In this document: piece after piece, positions 31,001-38,293 of the stretch
Layout of the letters: each line of letters begins with the position of its first letter
Position numbering within the stretch: position 1 is the first letter of the stretch
DNA from: DASRDU01 sp035652435
GTDB taxonomy: Bacteria > Acidobacteriota > Blastocatellia > RBC074
DNA length: 64,000 bases
Reading direction: 5' to 3'
Assembly: GCA_035652435.1 (NCBI GenBank)
Contig: DASRDU010000072.1
Location: 115,242-179,241, forward strand
Notes under the pieces: model-generated
Seen by the model: only the letters and a program-made list of their open reading frames with translations
What the model was told of the DNA's origin: nothing
The model's database searches: none
Made by a program: the position numbers and the translations under genes

Positions 31001-31250
31001 TGGAGCGCAGCTGCTCGATCCCCTCGACCGTGTTGACGGCCTCTTCGATCACCTGACTGGCCTGAGTCTCGGTCTCTTCCGGCGACGCGCCGGGGACGAA
31101 GGTGCGGATGTAGACGCTCGGCAGATCAATCGAAGGGAAGCGGTCAACGCCGAGTTTGAAATAACTGTCCGTCCCCACGACCACCAGCGAGAGGATGATC
31201 ATCGCGGCGAAGACGGGGCGGCGAATACAGATTTCAGCGAGCTTTTGCAT
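28017..31250 (-). CDS. RND multidrug/solvent efflux permease (AcrB/HAE1-like)
   Basis: A 1077-residue inner-membrane proton antiporter. The N-terminus is a standard RND start (RRPVFAAMIILSLVVVG, then GVDRFPSIDLPSVYI). The proton-relay aspartates are present in TM4 as VGVVIDDAIVVLENIF. The two large periplasmic loops are complete, and the C-terminal half repeats the fold (FGVVKKNAILQIDHTLNLR). Sequence style (VEGIEQLRSISGQG) fits the HAE1 drug and biocide group and not the heavy-metal CusA group. The adaptor gene lies 23 bases upstream in the same orientation, so the two are one operon. No TolC-like outer-membrane gene is adjacent. Substrates are unknown. Confidence 0.95.
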   Translation of the reverse strand: MQKLAEICIRRPVFAAMIILSLVVVGTDSYFKLGVDRFPSIDLPSVYIRTFVPGASPEETETQASQVIEEAVNTVEGIEQLRSISGQGVSMVPMTFDLNRKIDVAVQDVRDRVQSVLRELPPGTDPPIVMKADNDSQPIMTISLSGNRSARELTELADKQVKREIERALGVGEVRVMGGLSRAINIWIDADRLAAYRIPITLVRQALVRQNADVPGGNVDTGRREMTLRTMGKITDPRDFNDLVITNINGTPVRIRDVGRAEDGTKEQRSISRLNGVPSVSLGIIRQSGSNTVAVIEEVKKKLERLGQQLPADIRLEVIQDQSRYIYNALHEINTHLILGSILACLVVLVFMRSWRSTIIAGIAIPTSVISTFGMMRALNFTLNSVTMLALVLMVGVVIDDAIVVLENIFRFIEEKKMKPMEAAREATREIGMAVMATTFSLVVIFLPVSFMSSISGRFLYQFGLTAAVAIMVSLLVSFTLTPVMSARLLHIGDAAGHGHDQAASRRGFYAWIDRGYTAMLRLVMRHRLVTVALAIAVMISSVPLYGLVRQEYIPSNVDEAEFNVSVNAPEGTSVVAMNEALQEIEKDLRQMPEIRLMLASVGGYGSFLGSANNGDIYVRLPPHEERTVNFQKFLAGLKRGEPLAVFRNNFSARDVMQQIRQRMRKYTHLRIAVRNPQSINLGTGPAELDFSLRGPDIMTLYQSANKLREWAPANGIIDADVTLKLDKPELRVKIDRARAADLGVDTTDIATALRLMVGGDDRVSRYHDETVNDDYDVQLRLEQGHRNDQETISRLLVPSTKAGLAPLDNLVTIERSNAPSRIDRLDRQRVVSMRASIAPGYGLADRMAALRAEFARMGLGPEYNATVGGRGRELERTFREFIIAFLLSIAFMYMILASQFESTIHPVTILLSLPVAVPFALLSLWMTDNSLNLYSALGILVLFGVVKKNAILQIDHTLNLRRNGMERDAAIIQANRDRLRPILMTTLALVAGMLPLAVGTGPGAEERRSIAIVVIGGQSLSLLLTLLLTPVAYSIFDDLGATEWGRKFAVVFTPLRWLRGKKQAAQPGIVQSDSGD

Positions 31251-31273
31251 AAGGTGATACTTTCCCTGCGACG

Positions 31274-32533
31274 TTACTCCTGCGCGTTGACCGGCTGGCC
31301 AGTGACCAGATTCCCGGGCGCATCAACCACGGCCTCGCCGGCCTCGAGCCCTTCGGTGACTTCGACCCAGTCGGCTTCGCGCCGGCCCGTCACAATCGGT
31401 TTCTCAAGGGCCTTGCCGTCCTTGACCACGTAGACCTTCTGAATGCCCGCGAAAGTCACGACCGCCGAGGGCGGGATGGTAATGACGCCGTTGCTCGTGC
31501 TGGTCTGGATTTCGGCTTTGGCGAAGGCGCCGGGCCGCAACTTACCCTGCTGGTTGTCAACTTCGGCCTCGACCACAAGCGTGCGGCTCTGCTCCTGAAT
31601 GGCCGGGCTGAGGCGGACGACGCGGCCCGCGAAATCGCCGGCCACTTCGTTCACCGTGACCTTCACCGGCAGCCCGACGCGGATGCCGTGGGCTTCGCGT
31701 TCCGGCACTTCGACGCGCATGCGCAGCGGGTGCAGGCGCACGAGCGTCGCGACCGGGGTGCCGGCGGCGAGGTATTCACCGACCGAAGTCTTTTTCTCGC
31801 GCACGGCGCCGTCCGACGGCGCGTAGAGCGTGGTGTAAGAGAGCTGCTGCCGCGCGAGTTCCAGTTCCGAGCGGCGCTGCGCGAGGACGGCCTGACGGTT
31901 GCGGACCTCTTCAATCGCGTCCTGGTAGCGGCTCTCGGCCACCCTCAGTTCGGAATTGGTCCGGTCGAGTTCGGCCTGCGCCTGCACGCCTTCCCTGACC
32001 AGTCGCGCCGCGCGGTCGCGATTGAGCCGGGCCTGCTCCATGAGGGCTTTCGCCGAACGCACGAGCGCCGTGTCTTCAATCCTGATCCGGTTGTCGTTGG
32101 GGTCGTCGGTCGCTTCGGACGGCAGCCCGAGCCTGACGCGGGCCTGCTGGAGCGCGGCCTCGGCCTGCGTGACGCGCGACTTGAAATCCTCGGTTTCGAG
32201 CTGAGCAATGACCTGACCTTTGCGCACCAGACTGCCGAGGTCAATACTGAGTCTGCTCACCCGCCCGGCGACCTTGAAGCCGAGCGAAATCTGTTCGTCC
32301 GCGGCCAGCGTGCCCGGCGCGGTGACGAGTCGGGTGACCGAGCGCTCGGTCGCCATAATCAGGTGGACGGGTTTAATCGGCAGCGAAGCGGCCCCGCCGC
32401 CCTGTCCGCCCTTGCCACCGCCCCCGCCTTTGGGCGCGGCGGCCGAGGATTCGCCGCCACGACACCCGCCGGCGGCAAGGCCACCAATAATAAGGATGGC
32501 GGCGAGAGTTAAGCTGCGTGCTGATTCTGTCAT
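31274..32533 (-). CDS. RND efflux periplasmic adaptor (membrane fusion protein), lipoprotein
   Basis: A 419-residue adaptor that would link the RND permease to an outer-membrane channel. The first 24 residues end in a lipobox-like AAGGC, indicating a lipid anchor. A Gly/Lys-rich linker follows. The barrel-sandwich (lipoyl-like) halves are visible in SLGFKVAGRVSRLSIDLGSLVRKGQVIAQLE and in TTLYAPSDGAVREKK. A coiled-coil hairpin (about 110-210) carries QARLNRDRAARLVREGVQAQAEL, and a beta-barrel and membrane-proximal domain close the protein. It is the promoter-proximal gene of the two-gene efflux operon. Confidence 0.93.
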   Translation of the reverse strand: MTESARSLTLAAILIIGGLAAGGCRGGESSAAAPKGGGGGKGGQGGGAASLPIKPVHLIMATERSVTRLVTAPGTLAADEQISLGFKVAGRVSRLSIDLGSLVRKGQVIAQLETEDFKSRVTQAEAALQQARVRLGLPSEATDDPNDNRIRIEDTALVRSAKALMEQARLNRDRAARLVREGVQAQAELDRTNSELRVAESRYQDAIEEVRNRQAVLAQRRSELELARQQLSYTTLYAPSDGAVREKKTSVGEYLAAGTPVATLVRLHPLRMRVEVPEREAHGIRVGLPVKVTVNEVAGDFAGRVVRLSPAIQEQSRTLVVEAEVDNQQGKLRPGAFAKAEIQTSTSNGVITIPPSAVVTFAGIQKVYVVKDGKALEKPIVTGRREADWVEVTEGLEAGEAVVDAPGNLVTGQPVNAQE

Positions 32534-32825
32534 AAAGGTTACCAGCGAAAAATCACTCCTGTGCGCGTGCGAGATCGCTCTCCGATAATGATGTTTGAAT
32601 TAAGTACGTTATGTCAGCAGCCCTGTAAAGCGTGGGGCGACGGATCGGGTCGAATCATGGAAAAATTTCACGAGCCGACTTGGACAGACCAAATTATAGC
32701 CTGACGCGCTGATTCCTGTATCGGAGGGTGTGAAGAATTTACATCTTTTACATTCAACCGCCCCGGGCGGGATTTTTCAGAAGAGAATTGAAGATCATCG
32801 TGACTCACGTTAGACTTGCGCCGTC

Positions 32826-33374
32826 ATGTACAGCCAACAGGAATACGAAACAGTTCGCCGCCAGACGATGCAGATCGAGGCCGAGAAGCGTGCGCTGCTC
32901 AGGTTCATGGTCATGGTGCTGTCCATCCTGCTGATCGGCGCGCTGCTGGCCGCCGGGATGTTTTACGGGATGTATCAGCGGAACATCAATATTGCTGACA
33001 GTGCCGCCTCCAGAATCGAGGCGCTGCAGAAACAGCTCGATGAGTCCACGCGCGCGTTGCGGGAGAAGACGGCCGAACTCGAAAAGATCACTAATGCCGC
33101 CCGGCAGCAGCAGCAGCAGCTCGAAGGCATGATCCCGAAGATCCTGAGCAAGGCGGCGAGTACCGCCGAGATCGGCGAGTTCGCCCACAACGTTTACGAG
33201 TCCCCGGGCCGTCGCGTCGAAGTGCCCCGGCCCCCGCCGAACGACCTGTTCACGCGCTTCTACCGCTACCGCACCGCGGACGGCAAGACTCAGAAGTTTG
33301 TGCTGGTGGCCGGGGAACTGGATGGCAGGAAGGTGATCTACTCGAACCTGGTCAGCGACAACGCCCCGCTCTGA
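32826..33374 (+). CDS. Single-pass membrane protein with coiled coil, unknown function
   Basis: A 182-residue protein. It has a short charged N-terminus, one membrane segment at about residues 27-50 (MVMVLSILLIGALLAAGMF), then a coiled coil (about 60-105; LQKQLDESTRALREKTAELEK), and a C-terminal domain of about 70 residues (VYESPGRRVEVPRPPPNDL, FYRYRTADGKTQKFVLVAG). The orientation suggests the C-terminus lies outside the cytoplasm. I recognise no family. It is divergent from the efflux operon, and the 34-base gap to the GDPD gene suggests cotranscription with it. Confidence 0.75.
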   Translation: MYSQQEYETVRRQTMQIEAEKRALLRFMVMVLSILLIGALLAAGMFYGMYQRNINIADSAASRIEALQKQLDESTRALREKTAELEKITNAARQQQQQLEGMIPKILSKAASTAEIGEFAHNVYESPGRRVEVPRPPPNDLFTRFYRYRTADGKTQKFVLVAGELDGRKVIYSNLVSDNAPL

Positions 33375-33407
33375 TAACACTACTACCGCTCCGGAGCCAT
33401 CAAGTCC

Positions 33408-34289
33408 ATGCGAAAAATAACTCCCCGCCTCGTCTTCGTGCTGCTCGTCTGGTTCTCCAGTCAGGCAGTTTCACACCCCCATTCGTACAGTCAGCAGCCC
33501 TCACCCGCGGCCCGTCCGCTCGTCATTGCGCACCGCGGCGGCGCGCAGGAATTCACCGAAAACACCATCGGCGCCTTCACCCGCGCCGTCAAAATCGGCG
33601 CCGAAGGGATCGAGACCGACATCCGCCTGACCAGCGACGGCGTCGTCGTGGTCTATCACGATGACCAGTTCGGGCGCGTCGAGGGCCTGCCGAAAAGTGG
33701 CAGTGCGAAACTAATTTCAGACCTGTCGTACCAGGAACTGACGGCGCGCCCGCTGAAGGCCGTGGGCGCCGACCCCGGCGGCGAGCGTGTGCCGACGCTC
33801 AAGGAATTGCTCGAAGGCGTCACTTCGGGCCTGCTTAATATCGAACTCAAACGTTGCGCGCGGTTCGACGAACTGGTGGACAAGACCGCCGCGATGCTCA
33901 AGGATTTCAAGGGCCTTGACCGCGTCGTGCTGGAGGCTCCCGACCTTCAGACCGCCGAGAAACTGCGCGCCGCGCTCGGCCCGCACCTCAAACTCCACAT
34001 CAACCCCGGCTACGACGACGCGGTGCCCTACGAAGTCGCGCTCAAAAAGGTGCTGGCCTTCCGGCCGCATTCGATTTCGGTCTCATACAAAAAATGCTCA
34101 CGCGAAATCGTCGAACTGGCACATAATGCCGGAGTCGAAGTCTGGGTCTGGACGGTCAATGACGCCGACCTCGCGCGGGCGATGATGATCCTCGGCGCCG
34201 ACGCGATCAAGACCGACCAGCCGACGAAACTGCTTGAACTGCGCTCCCGGATGCTCAGCGTGAATAAGAACAGCAGCCCAGGCAAATAA
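33408..34289 (+). CDS. Exported glycerophosphodiester phosphodiesterase (GDPD)
   Basis: A 293-residue TIM-barrel phosphodiesterase that releases glycerol-3-phosphate from glycerophosphodiesters such as deacylated phospholipids. The catalytic signature is present: AHRGGAQEFTENTIGAF (general-acid His and metal-binding Glu) and ETDIRLTSDGVVVVYHDD. Later strands give LLNIELK and VWVWTVNDADLARAMM. A signal peptide is present (LVFVLLVWFSSQAVS), so the enzyme acts outside the cytoplasm. It lies between the membrane protein and the PilZ pair on the same strand. GlpQ versus UgpQ type cannot be decided. Confidence 0.92.
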   Translation: MRKITPRLVFVLLVWFSSQAVSHPHSYSQQPSPAARPLVIAHRGGAQEFTENTIGAFTRAVKIGAEGIETDIRLTSDGVVVVYHDDQFGRVEGLPKSGSAKLISDLSYQELTARPLKAVGADPGGERVPTLKELLEGVTSGLLNIELKRCARFDELVDKTAAMLKDFKGLDRVVLEAPDLQTAEKLRAALGPHLKLHINPGYDDAVPYEVALKKVLAFRPHSISVSYKKCSREIVELAHNAGVEVWVWTVNDADLARAMMILGADAIKTDQPTKLLELRSRMLSVNKNSSPGK

Positions 34290-34305
34290 ACCGGGACCGA
34301 AGTTT

Positions 34306-34638
34306 ATGCAGACGGACGAGAAACGGAAATTTCCCCGCCTGGCCCTCAAAACTGAAATCTGGCTCGGCCAGGACGGGATCTTCACACGGACGAATGAGAC
34401 CCTTGGCGATCTGAGCGAGGGCGGCGCCTTCATCGAAACCAGACAGCGTTACCCGACAGGCAGCATCCTCACGCTGCGCTTCAAACTTCCCGAGGCGGCC
34501 GGCTTCATCACCAGCACGATCATCATCCGGAACACCCGCGACGATACCGGCCTCGGTGTCGAGTTCCTGGATCTTTCCCCCGAGGATCACCGGCAGATCA
34601 GGGCTTTTATCGAAAGGCGACTCGCTGGCAGGGAGTGA
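34306..34638 (+). CDS. PilZ domain protein
   Basis: A 110-residue single-domain PilZ protein. The two parts of the c-di-GMP binding motif are visible: the basic RKFPR at residues 6-10 and DLSEGG near residue 39 (D-x-S-x-x-G). The strand order continues with TLRFKLPEAAGFIT and GLGVEFLDLSPEDHRQI. PilZ proteins bind c-di-GMP and pass the signal to pili, flagella or exopolysaccharide machinery. The gene starts 16 bases after the GDPD stop. A second PilZ gene follows after 152 bases. Confidence 0.9.
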   Translation: MQTDEKRKFPRLALKTEIWLGQDGIFTRTNETLGDLSEGGAFIETRQRYPTGSILTLRFKLPEAAGFITSTIIIRNTRDDTGLGVEFLDLSPEDHRQIRAFIERRLAGRE

Positions 34639-34790
34639 GGTCATGACTTAGATTAATACTTTTGCCCTGCCGCTCGGATGGGCATAAAATCTGCCCGTAC
34701 CCCGGCAACGAATTGTCAGCGATCAGCCGGCCCCCGATCCTCCACCAGATTTTCCCGGACTGAAACAAAGCAGATGCCCAAGGAACAGCA

Positions 34791-35120
34791 ATGGAGCCGA
34801 CCCGAAGATTTCCCCGTCTGACACTGCAAACTGAACTCTGGCTGAGACAGCAGGATGGCGAGTTCATCCGCACCAATGACAAGCTCACGGTGCTGAGCGA
34901 GGGCGGGTGTTTCATCGAAACCAGCCTCCGCTATCCGGTCGGCAGCACGCTCCACCTCCGCTTCAAACTCCCGAGAGCGACCGCCCCCATCACCTGCGTC
35001 GTCGTCGTGCGCAACACGGGCGGCGGCACCGGCCTCGGCGTGGAATTCACCTGGATTTCACCGGAAGATCGCCACCAGATCAAATCCTTCGTTGACCGGC
35101 AGCTTTCCGCCAGACCCTGA
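34791..35120 (+). CDS. PilZ domain protein, paralogue of the preceding gene
   Basis: A 109-residue PilZ protein clearly related to the one at 34306: RRFPRLTLQTELWL, SEGGCFIETSLRYPVGS, HLRFKLPRAT and GLGVEFTWISPED. The basic arm is kept, but the Asp of the DxSxxG motif is replaced (TVLSEGG where the paralogue has GDLSEGG), so c-di-GMP affinity may be lower or lost. AAGGAA before the ATG fits the start. It is separated from a convergent gene by only three bases. Confidence 0.9.
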   Translation: MEPTRRFPRLTLQTELWLRQQDGEFIRTNDKLTVLSEGGCFIETSLRYPVGSTLHLRFKLPRATAPITCVVVVRNTGGGTGLGVEFTWISPEDRHQIKSFVDRQLSARP

Positions 35121-35123
35121 AAA

Positions 35124-36845
35124 CTATTTGAATCTGACCTTCACTGTGTTGGCCACGATGCCGTCAACAGTCAGCGCCACGTCAACCTCGCCGCGCCCGG
35201 CCAGACCGCGCGGGACGCGCAGATTGACCTGATCGAGCCCGAGATAACCACCCTGCGCCCCGGCATACAACACCTCGGCAATCACCCCACCGATGCGCGC
35301 CGTGACCGTACCGAGCCCGCTGCGAAATCTGAGCCCCGTGCCGTACAGCACCAGAAAGACCTGCTCGCTTTCATTACCGACGTCAATCGGAACGGCCACG
35401 TATTTATCCGCCGCCAGGTCGAACCTCGCCGCCGATTCCCAGGCGAGTGAGCCGTCGGCCTTCAGCCGCAACACGAGCGCCGCGGCGATGCCCTGCCCGT
35501 CTGAATTTGCCGTGAACAGGCTTGGCGCGACCTGGTTGATCTGGACGGTGCTGGACGAGATCGCGCCGGCTTCGCTGACCACCGTCACGGTCGCCGTGCC
35601 GGTCGCCGTGCCCGCGGGCAACAGGTAGTTAACCTGAGTCGGGGCCACGAAGAACAGAGGCGCGAGTCGTTCGGCGCAGACGTTGTCTCTGACTTTGACG
35701 ATCGTGCCGTTGAGTTTGAGCGGCGCGCCTTCGCTCGCCCCCAGCGGGTAGAGTGACAGGTTGGTCCCGAACGCTGAGGCCAGTGAATCCGGCGCCAATC
35801 CGGCTGGAGCTTTGAAACTCGCTGATGACACGTTCGTCACCCCGGCGGGGCTCGAAGGGAAGTAAGGGAAGAGAAAAGAAAACGATGACCGCGTGATGCT
35901 GACGCAATCGCCGGCGAGCGATTCGCGCACCGGCTGGCCGTCGGGCCAGACGCCCATAAAGCGCTGCTCGCGGCTGCCGTCGCCGAGCGCGATCTGCTTC
36001 GCGTTGCTGTCGCCCGTGAAGGCGTAATCGGCCAGCGCGTCGAACAGGCGATAGACGCCGTAATAATCCAGGGCGTTCACGTCCTCATCGCCCCCGCCGC
36101 CATTCGGCGTGCCGTGTTCGGCTTCGAGCTTGTCACCGAGCCGCGATTCGCTTTGCAGCATGACGAAATCCTTCTCGCCCGCGGGCAGGTTGATGCGGTC
36201 AAAAATCTCCTTCGCGACGCGGTGGTCACAGAGCGCGTCCTTGTCGTAGATCTCCACAAGCAGCTTCGCGTGCGGCGGGAAGTTGACGAACTGTTTGAGG
36301 CTGAATTCGAAGTAATACCACGGGGCCATCAGAAACAGCAGCGCGCCATCCCTGCCCCAGCCGCGATCAACAAGCCCTCGCCACGCGAGCGCCGGCACCG
36401 CGCCGCCGCCGTACGAATGTCCGGCGAAACCCACACGCGTCGTATCAAGGAATTGCGGGTAGCGCCTCACCGCCTCTTCAAACCCGGCCGAGATCGTGTC
36501 GTATCGCTTCTTGTGCAGCGAGACGTCGCCCGACACCGCCTGATAAGGCGAGAAGACCACGGCGTAACCGCGACTGACCAGATGATTGATCAGGCCAATG
36601 TAGGTTTTCGGGTTGTTGTTGTCGAAGCCGGGCGCGAAGAAGATCGTCGGCACGGGCGCATTCGCCCCCGCCGGGTGAAAGACCGAAACGTTTTCATCAT
36701 TCCAGTCCGGGCTCGGGAATTTTTCGACTGAAACGGTGAAACTGCCGGCCGCGCCATAACCGTATGAAATGGGGCCCGGGGCCTGTGCGCTGGCGAGCGG
36801 ACACAGCGCGACGATCAGGAGCAGAACAAAAAACGACTTGTTCAT
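35124..36845 (-). CDS. Exported alpha/beta hydrolase with TIGR03437-like C-terminal domain
   Basis: A 573-residue secreted protein. A signal peptide (FFVLLLIVALCPLASAQ) precedes an alpha/beta-hydrolase domain (about 25-300) with the nucleophile elbow GFAGHSYGGGAVPAL and an upstream strand PTIFFAPGFDNNNPKTY, resembling PET-hydrolase/chlorophyllase-like enzymes. After about residue 335 comes an acidobacterial TIGR03437-type domain (VSSASFKAPAGLAPDSLASA, NYLLPAGTATGTATVTVVS, QINQVAPSLFTAN, QVNLRVP). The substrate is unknown; an exported esterase is likely. The C-terminal domain is a strong phylum marker. Confidence 0.87.
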   Translation of the reverse strand: MNKSFFVLLLIVALCPLASAQAPGPISYGYGAAGSFTVSVEKFPSPDWNDENVSVFHPAGANAPVPTIFFAPGFDNNNPKTYIGLINHLVSRGYAVVFSPYQAVSGDVSLHKKRYDTISAGFEEAVRRYPQFLDTTRVGFAGHSYGGGAVPALAWRGLVDRGWGRDGALLFLMAPWYYFEFSLKQFVNFPPHAKLLVEIYDKDALCDHRVAKEIFDRINLPAGEKDFVMLQSESRLGDKLEAEHGTPNGGGGDEDVNALDYYGVYRLFDALADYAFTGDSNAKQIALGDGSREQRFMGVWPDGQPVRESLAGDCVSITRSSFSFLFPYFPSSPAGVTNVSSASFKAPAGLAPDSLASAFGTNLSLYPLGASEGAPLKLNGTIVKVRDNVCAERLAPLFFVAPTQVNYLLPAGTATGTATVTVVSEAGAISSSTVQINQVAPSLFTANSDGQGIAAALVLRLKADGSLAWESAARFDLAADKYVAVPIDVGNESEQVFLVLYGTGLRFRSGLGTVTARIGGVIAEVLYAGAQGGYLGLDQVNLRVPRGLAGRGEVDVALTVDGIVANTVKVRFK

Positions 36846-36971
36846 CTCGTGCCTCCGCTGATGAAGCAGGTAGTCAGTCGTTGATTAAGTGAGCGTGTGC
36901 GATTCGCCTGATCGCACCGTCTTTCGCAAGGGGCAGTTCGTTAGTGATGTTCGTCTTTGTGAAAAAGCTTT

Positions 36972-38072
36972 TCAGCTGTGTGTGTCAGGCGTACGGTAAT
37001 TCCTCCGCGCCCGGATGACAACGTCGGGACGCGCGACTTCGATTCTGAGGTTGTGAATGCTCCCGGCGGGCTGGCCGTCTCTCGGGTAAAAGCCGAGCCG
37101 GTACTGGTGGCGCAATTCGTCGGCGATCAGCTCGAAAGTCTTCTTCAGGTTGGTCAGGTCGCTGCGGTAGAAGCGCCCGGCGGAGCCTTCGGACAGGTCT
37201 TCCAGAAACTCAATGGCATGGGCATTCCTTTGTTCGATCTGCTCACGCCGTCGCCCCATTCGTTCGCGCCTCCTCTGTTCGCGTTCGCGGCGGCGCGCCT
37301 CGACATCGGGCCGCGGCGCGCGCGGGAACGGGATCCTGATCCCGCCGCGCCGTCCCATCCGAATTCCGCCCCGGCGCGGCGTGCGCGGCGGCGGGTTGTT
37401 GATCTGCCGCGCCCCAGGCGTCTCGTAAAAGATCGAATAGACCAGCGTGTCGGCCTCTTCGATTTTATCGAGCAGGTCTTCCTCACCGATCCGGCTGCCG
37501 TGATCCTTGCCGTCCGTCAGCAGGACGATGGCCTTGCGCCCGTTGAGCGTCCTGAAGTCCTTTTCGATGACTTCATCAATCCCGTCACGCAGCACCGTGC
37601 CGACCTGGTTGCCCACCTGCGCGCTCTCGATGGCGCGTTCGAGCGCCTTGCGGTCACCGGTCAGCGAACTGAGGAACCTGACTTCGTAATCAACCGTGAC
37701 GACCATCGCGCGATCCTGCGGTCGCAGGTGTTTGAGGAAATCCTTCGCCGCGTGCCTGATGTCGCTGAGGACGAACTGCGTGCTGCGGCTGGTGTCGAGG
37801 ATCAGCGCGACGTTGAGCGGCTCTTCGGTCGCGGCGAAGAAATCAATCCGCTGTCTGATCTTGTCATCGTAAAGCGTGAAGTCGCTCTGCTTCAGGCCGG
37901 AAATGTAACGCCCCTGGCGGTCGCTAACGATTACGGGGACGCTGACCAGCGCGGTCTCGACCCTGATCGTCTGCTCTGGTGATTTGTCCTGAGCCCGGGC
38001 GGCGACGGCGCCGAGGGTGATGAACGCGAGGCAGAAAAAGGCGGCGGTCGGGGATTGGAATCGGGGCTTCAT
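36972..38072 (-). CDS. VWFA-related acidobacterial protein (TIGR03436-type), exported
   Basis: A 366-residue protein with a signal peptide (AAFFCLAFITLGAVAARAQ). An N-terminal beta domain (VETALVSVPVIVSDRQGRYIS, LKQSDFTLYDD) is followed by a von Willebrand A domain with the MIDAS start DTSRS. This order is the TIGR03436 family of Acidobacteriota. The VWA domain is interrupted after strand YSIFYETPG by an Arg/Gly-rich insertion of about 60 residues (RRGGIRMGRRGGIR and RRREREQRRRERMGRR). The C-terminus (YRLGFYPRDGQPAG) is family-typical. Function is unknown; VWA domains usually bind other proteins or metal. Confidence 0.9.
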   Translation of the reverse strand: MKPRFQSPTAAFFCLAFITLGAVAARAQDKSPEQTIRVETALVSVPVIVSDRQGRYISGLKQSDFTLYDDKIRQRIDFFAATEEPLNVALILDTSRSTQFVLSDIRHAAKDFLKHLRPQDRAMVVTVDYEVRFLSSLTGDRKALERAIESAQVGNQVGTVLRDGIDEVIEKDFRTLNGRKAIVLLTDGKDHGSRIGEEDLLDKIEEADTLVYSIFYETPGARQINNPPPRTPRRGGIRMGRRGGIRIPFPRAPRPDVEARRREREQRRRERMGRRREQIEQRNAHAIEFLEDLSEGSAGRFYRSDLTNLKKTFELIADELRHQYRLGFYPRDGQPAGSIHNLRIEVARPDVVIRARRNYRTPDTHS

Positions 38073-38293
38073 CGGTTACCTCCGGTTGTAGCGGGTCATT
38101 TCAGCGAACAATTTGTCGAGGCTCATCTGATGCTGATGGTGACAGTGTTGGATGCTTTGCCGTCTGCTGTCAATGCCGCAATCACATATGGCACTATGAT
38201 TGCTGCCAGAACTACGGAATAAAACATTGCGGAAAATTGCGCGCCCAGACCCCGGGCGCCGGTGTTCCGATCCTGGGTAACAACGAGGCTGTT

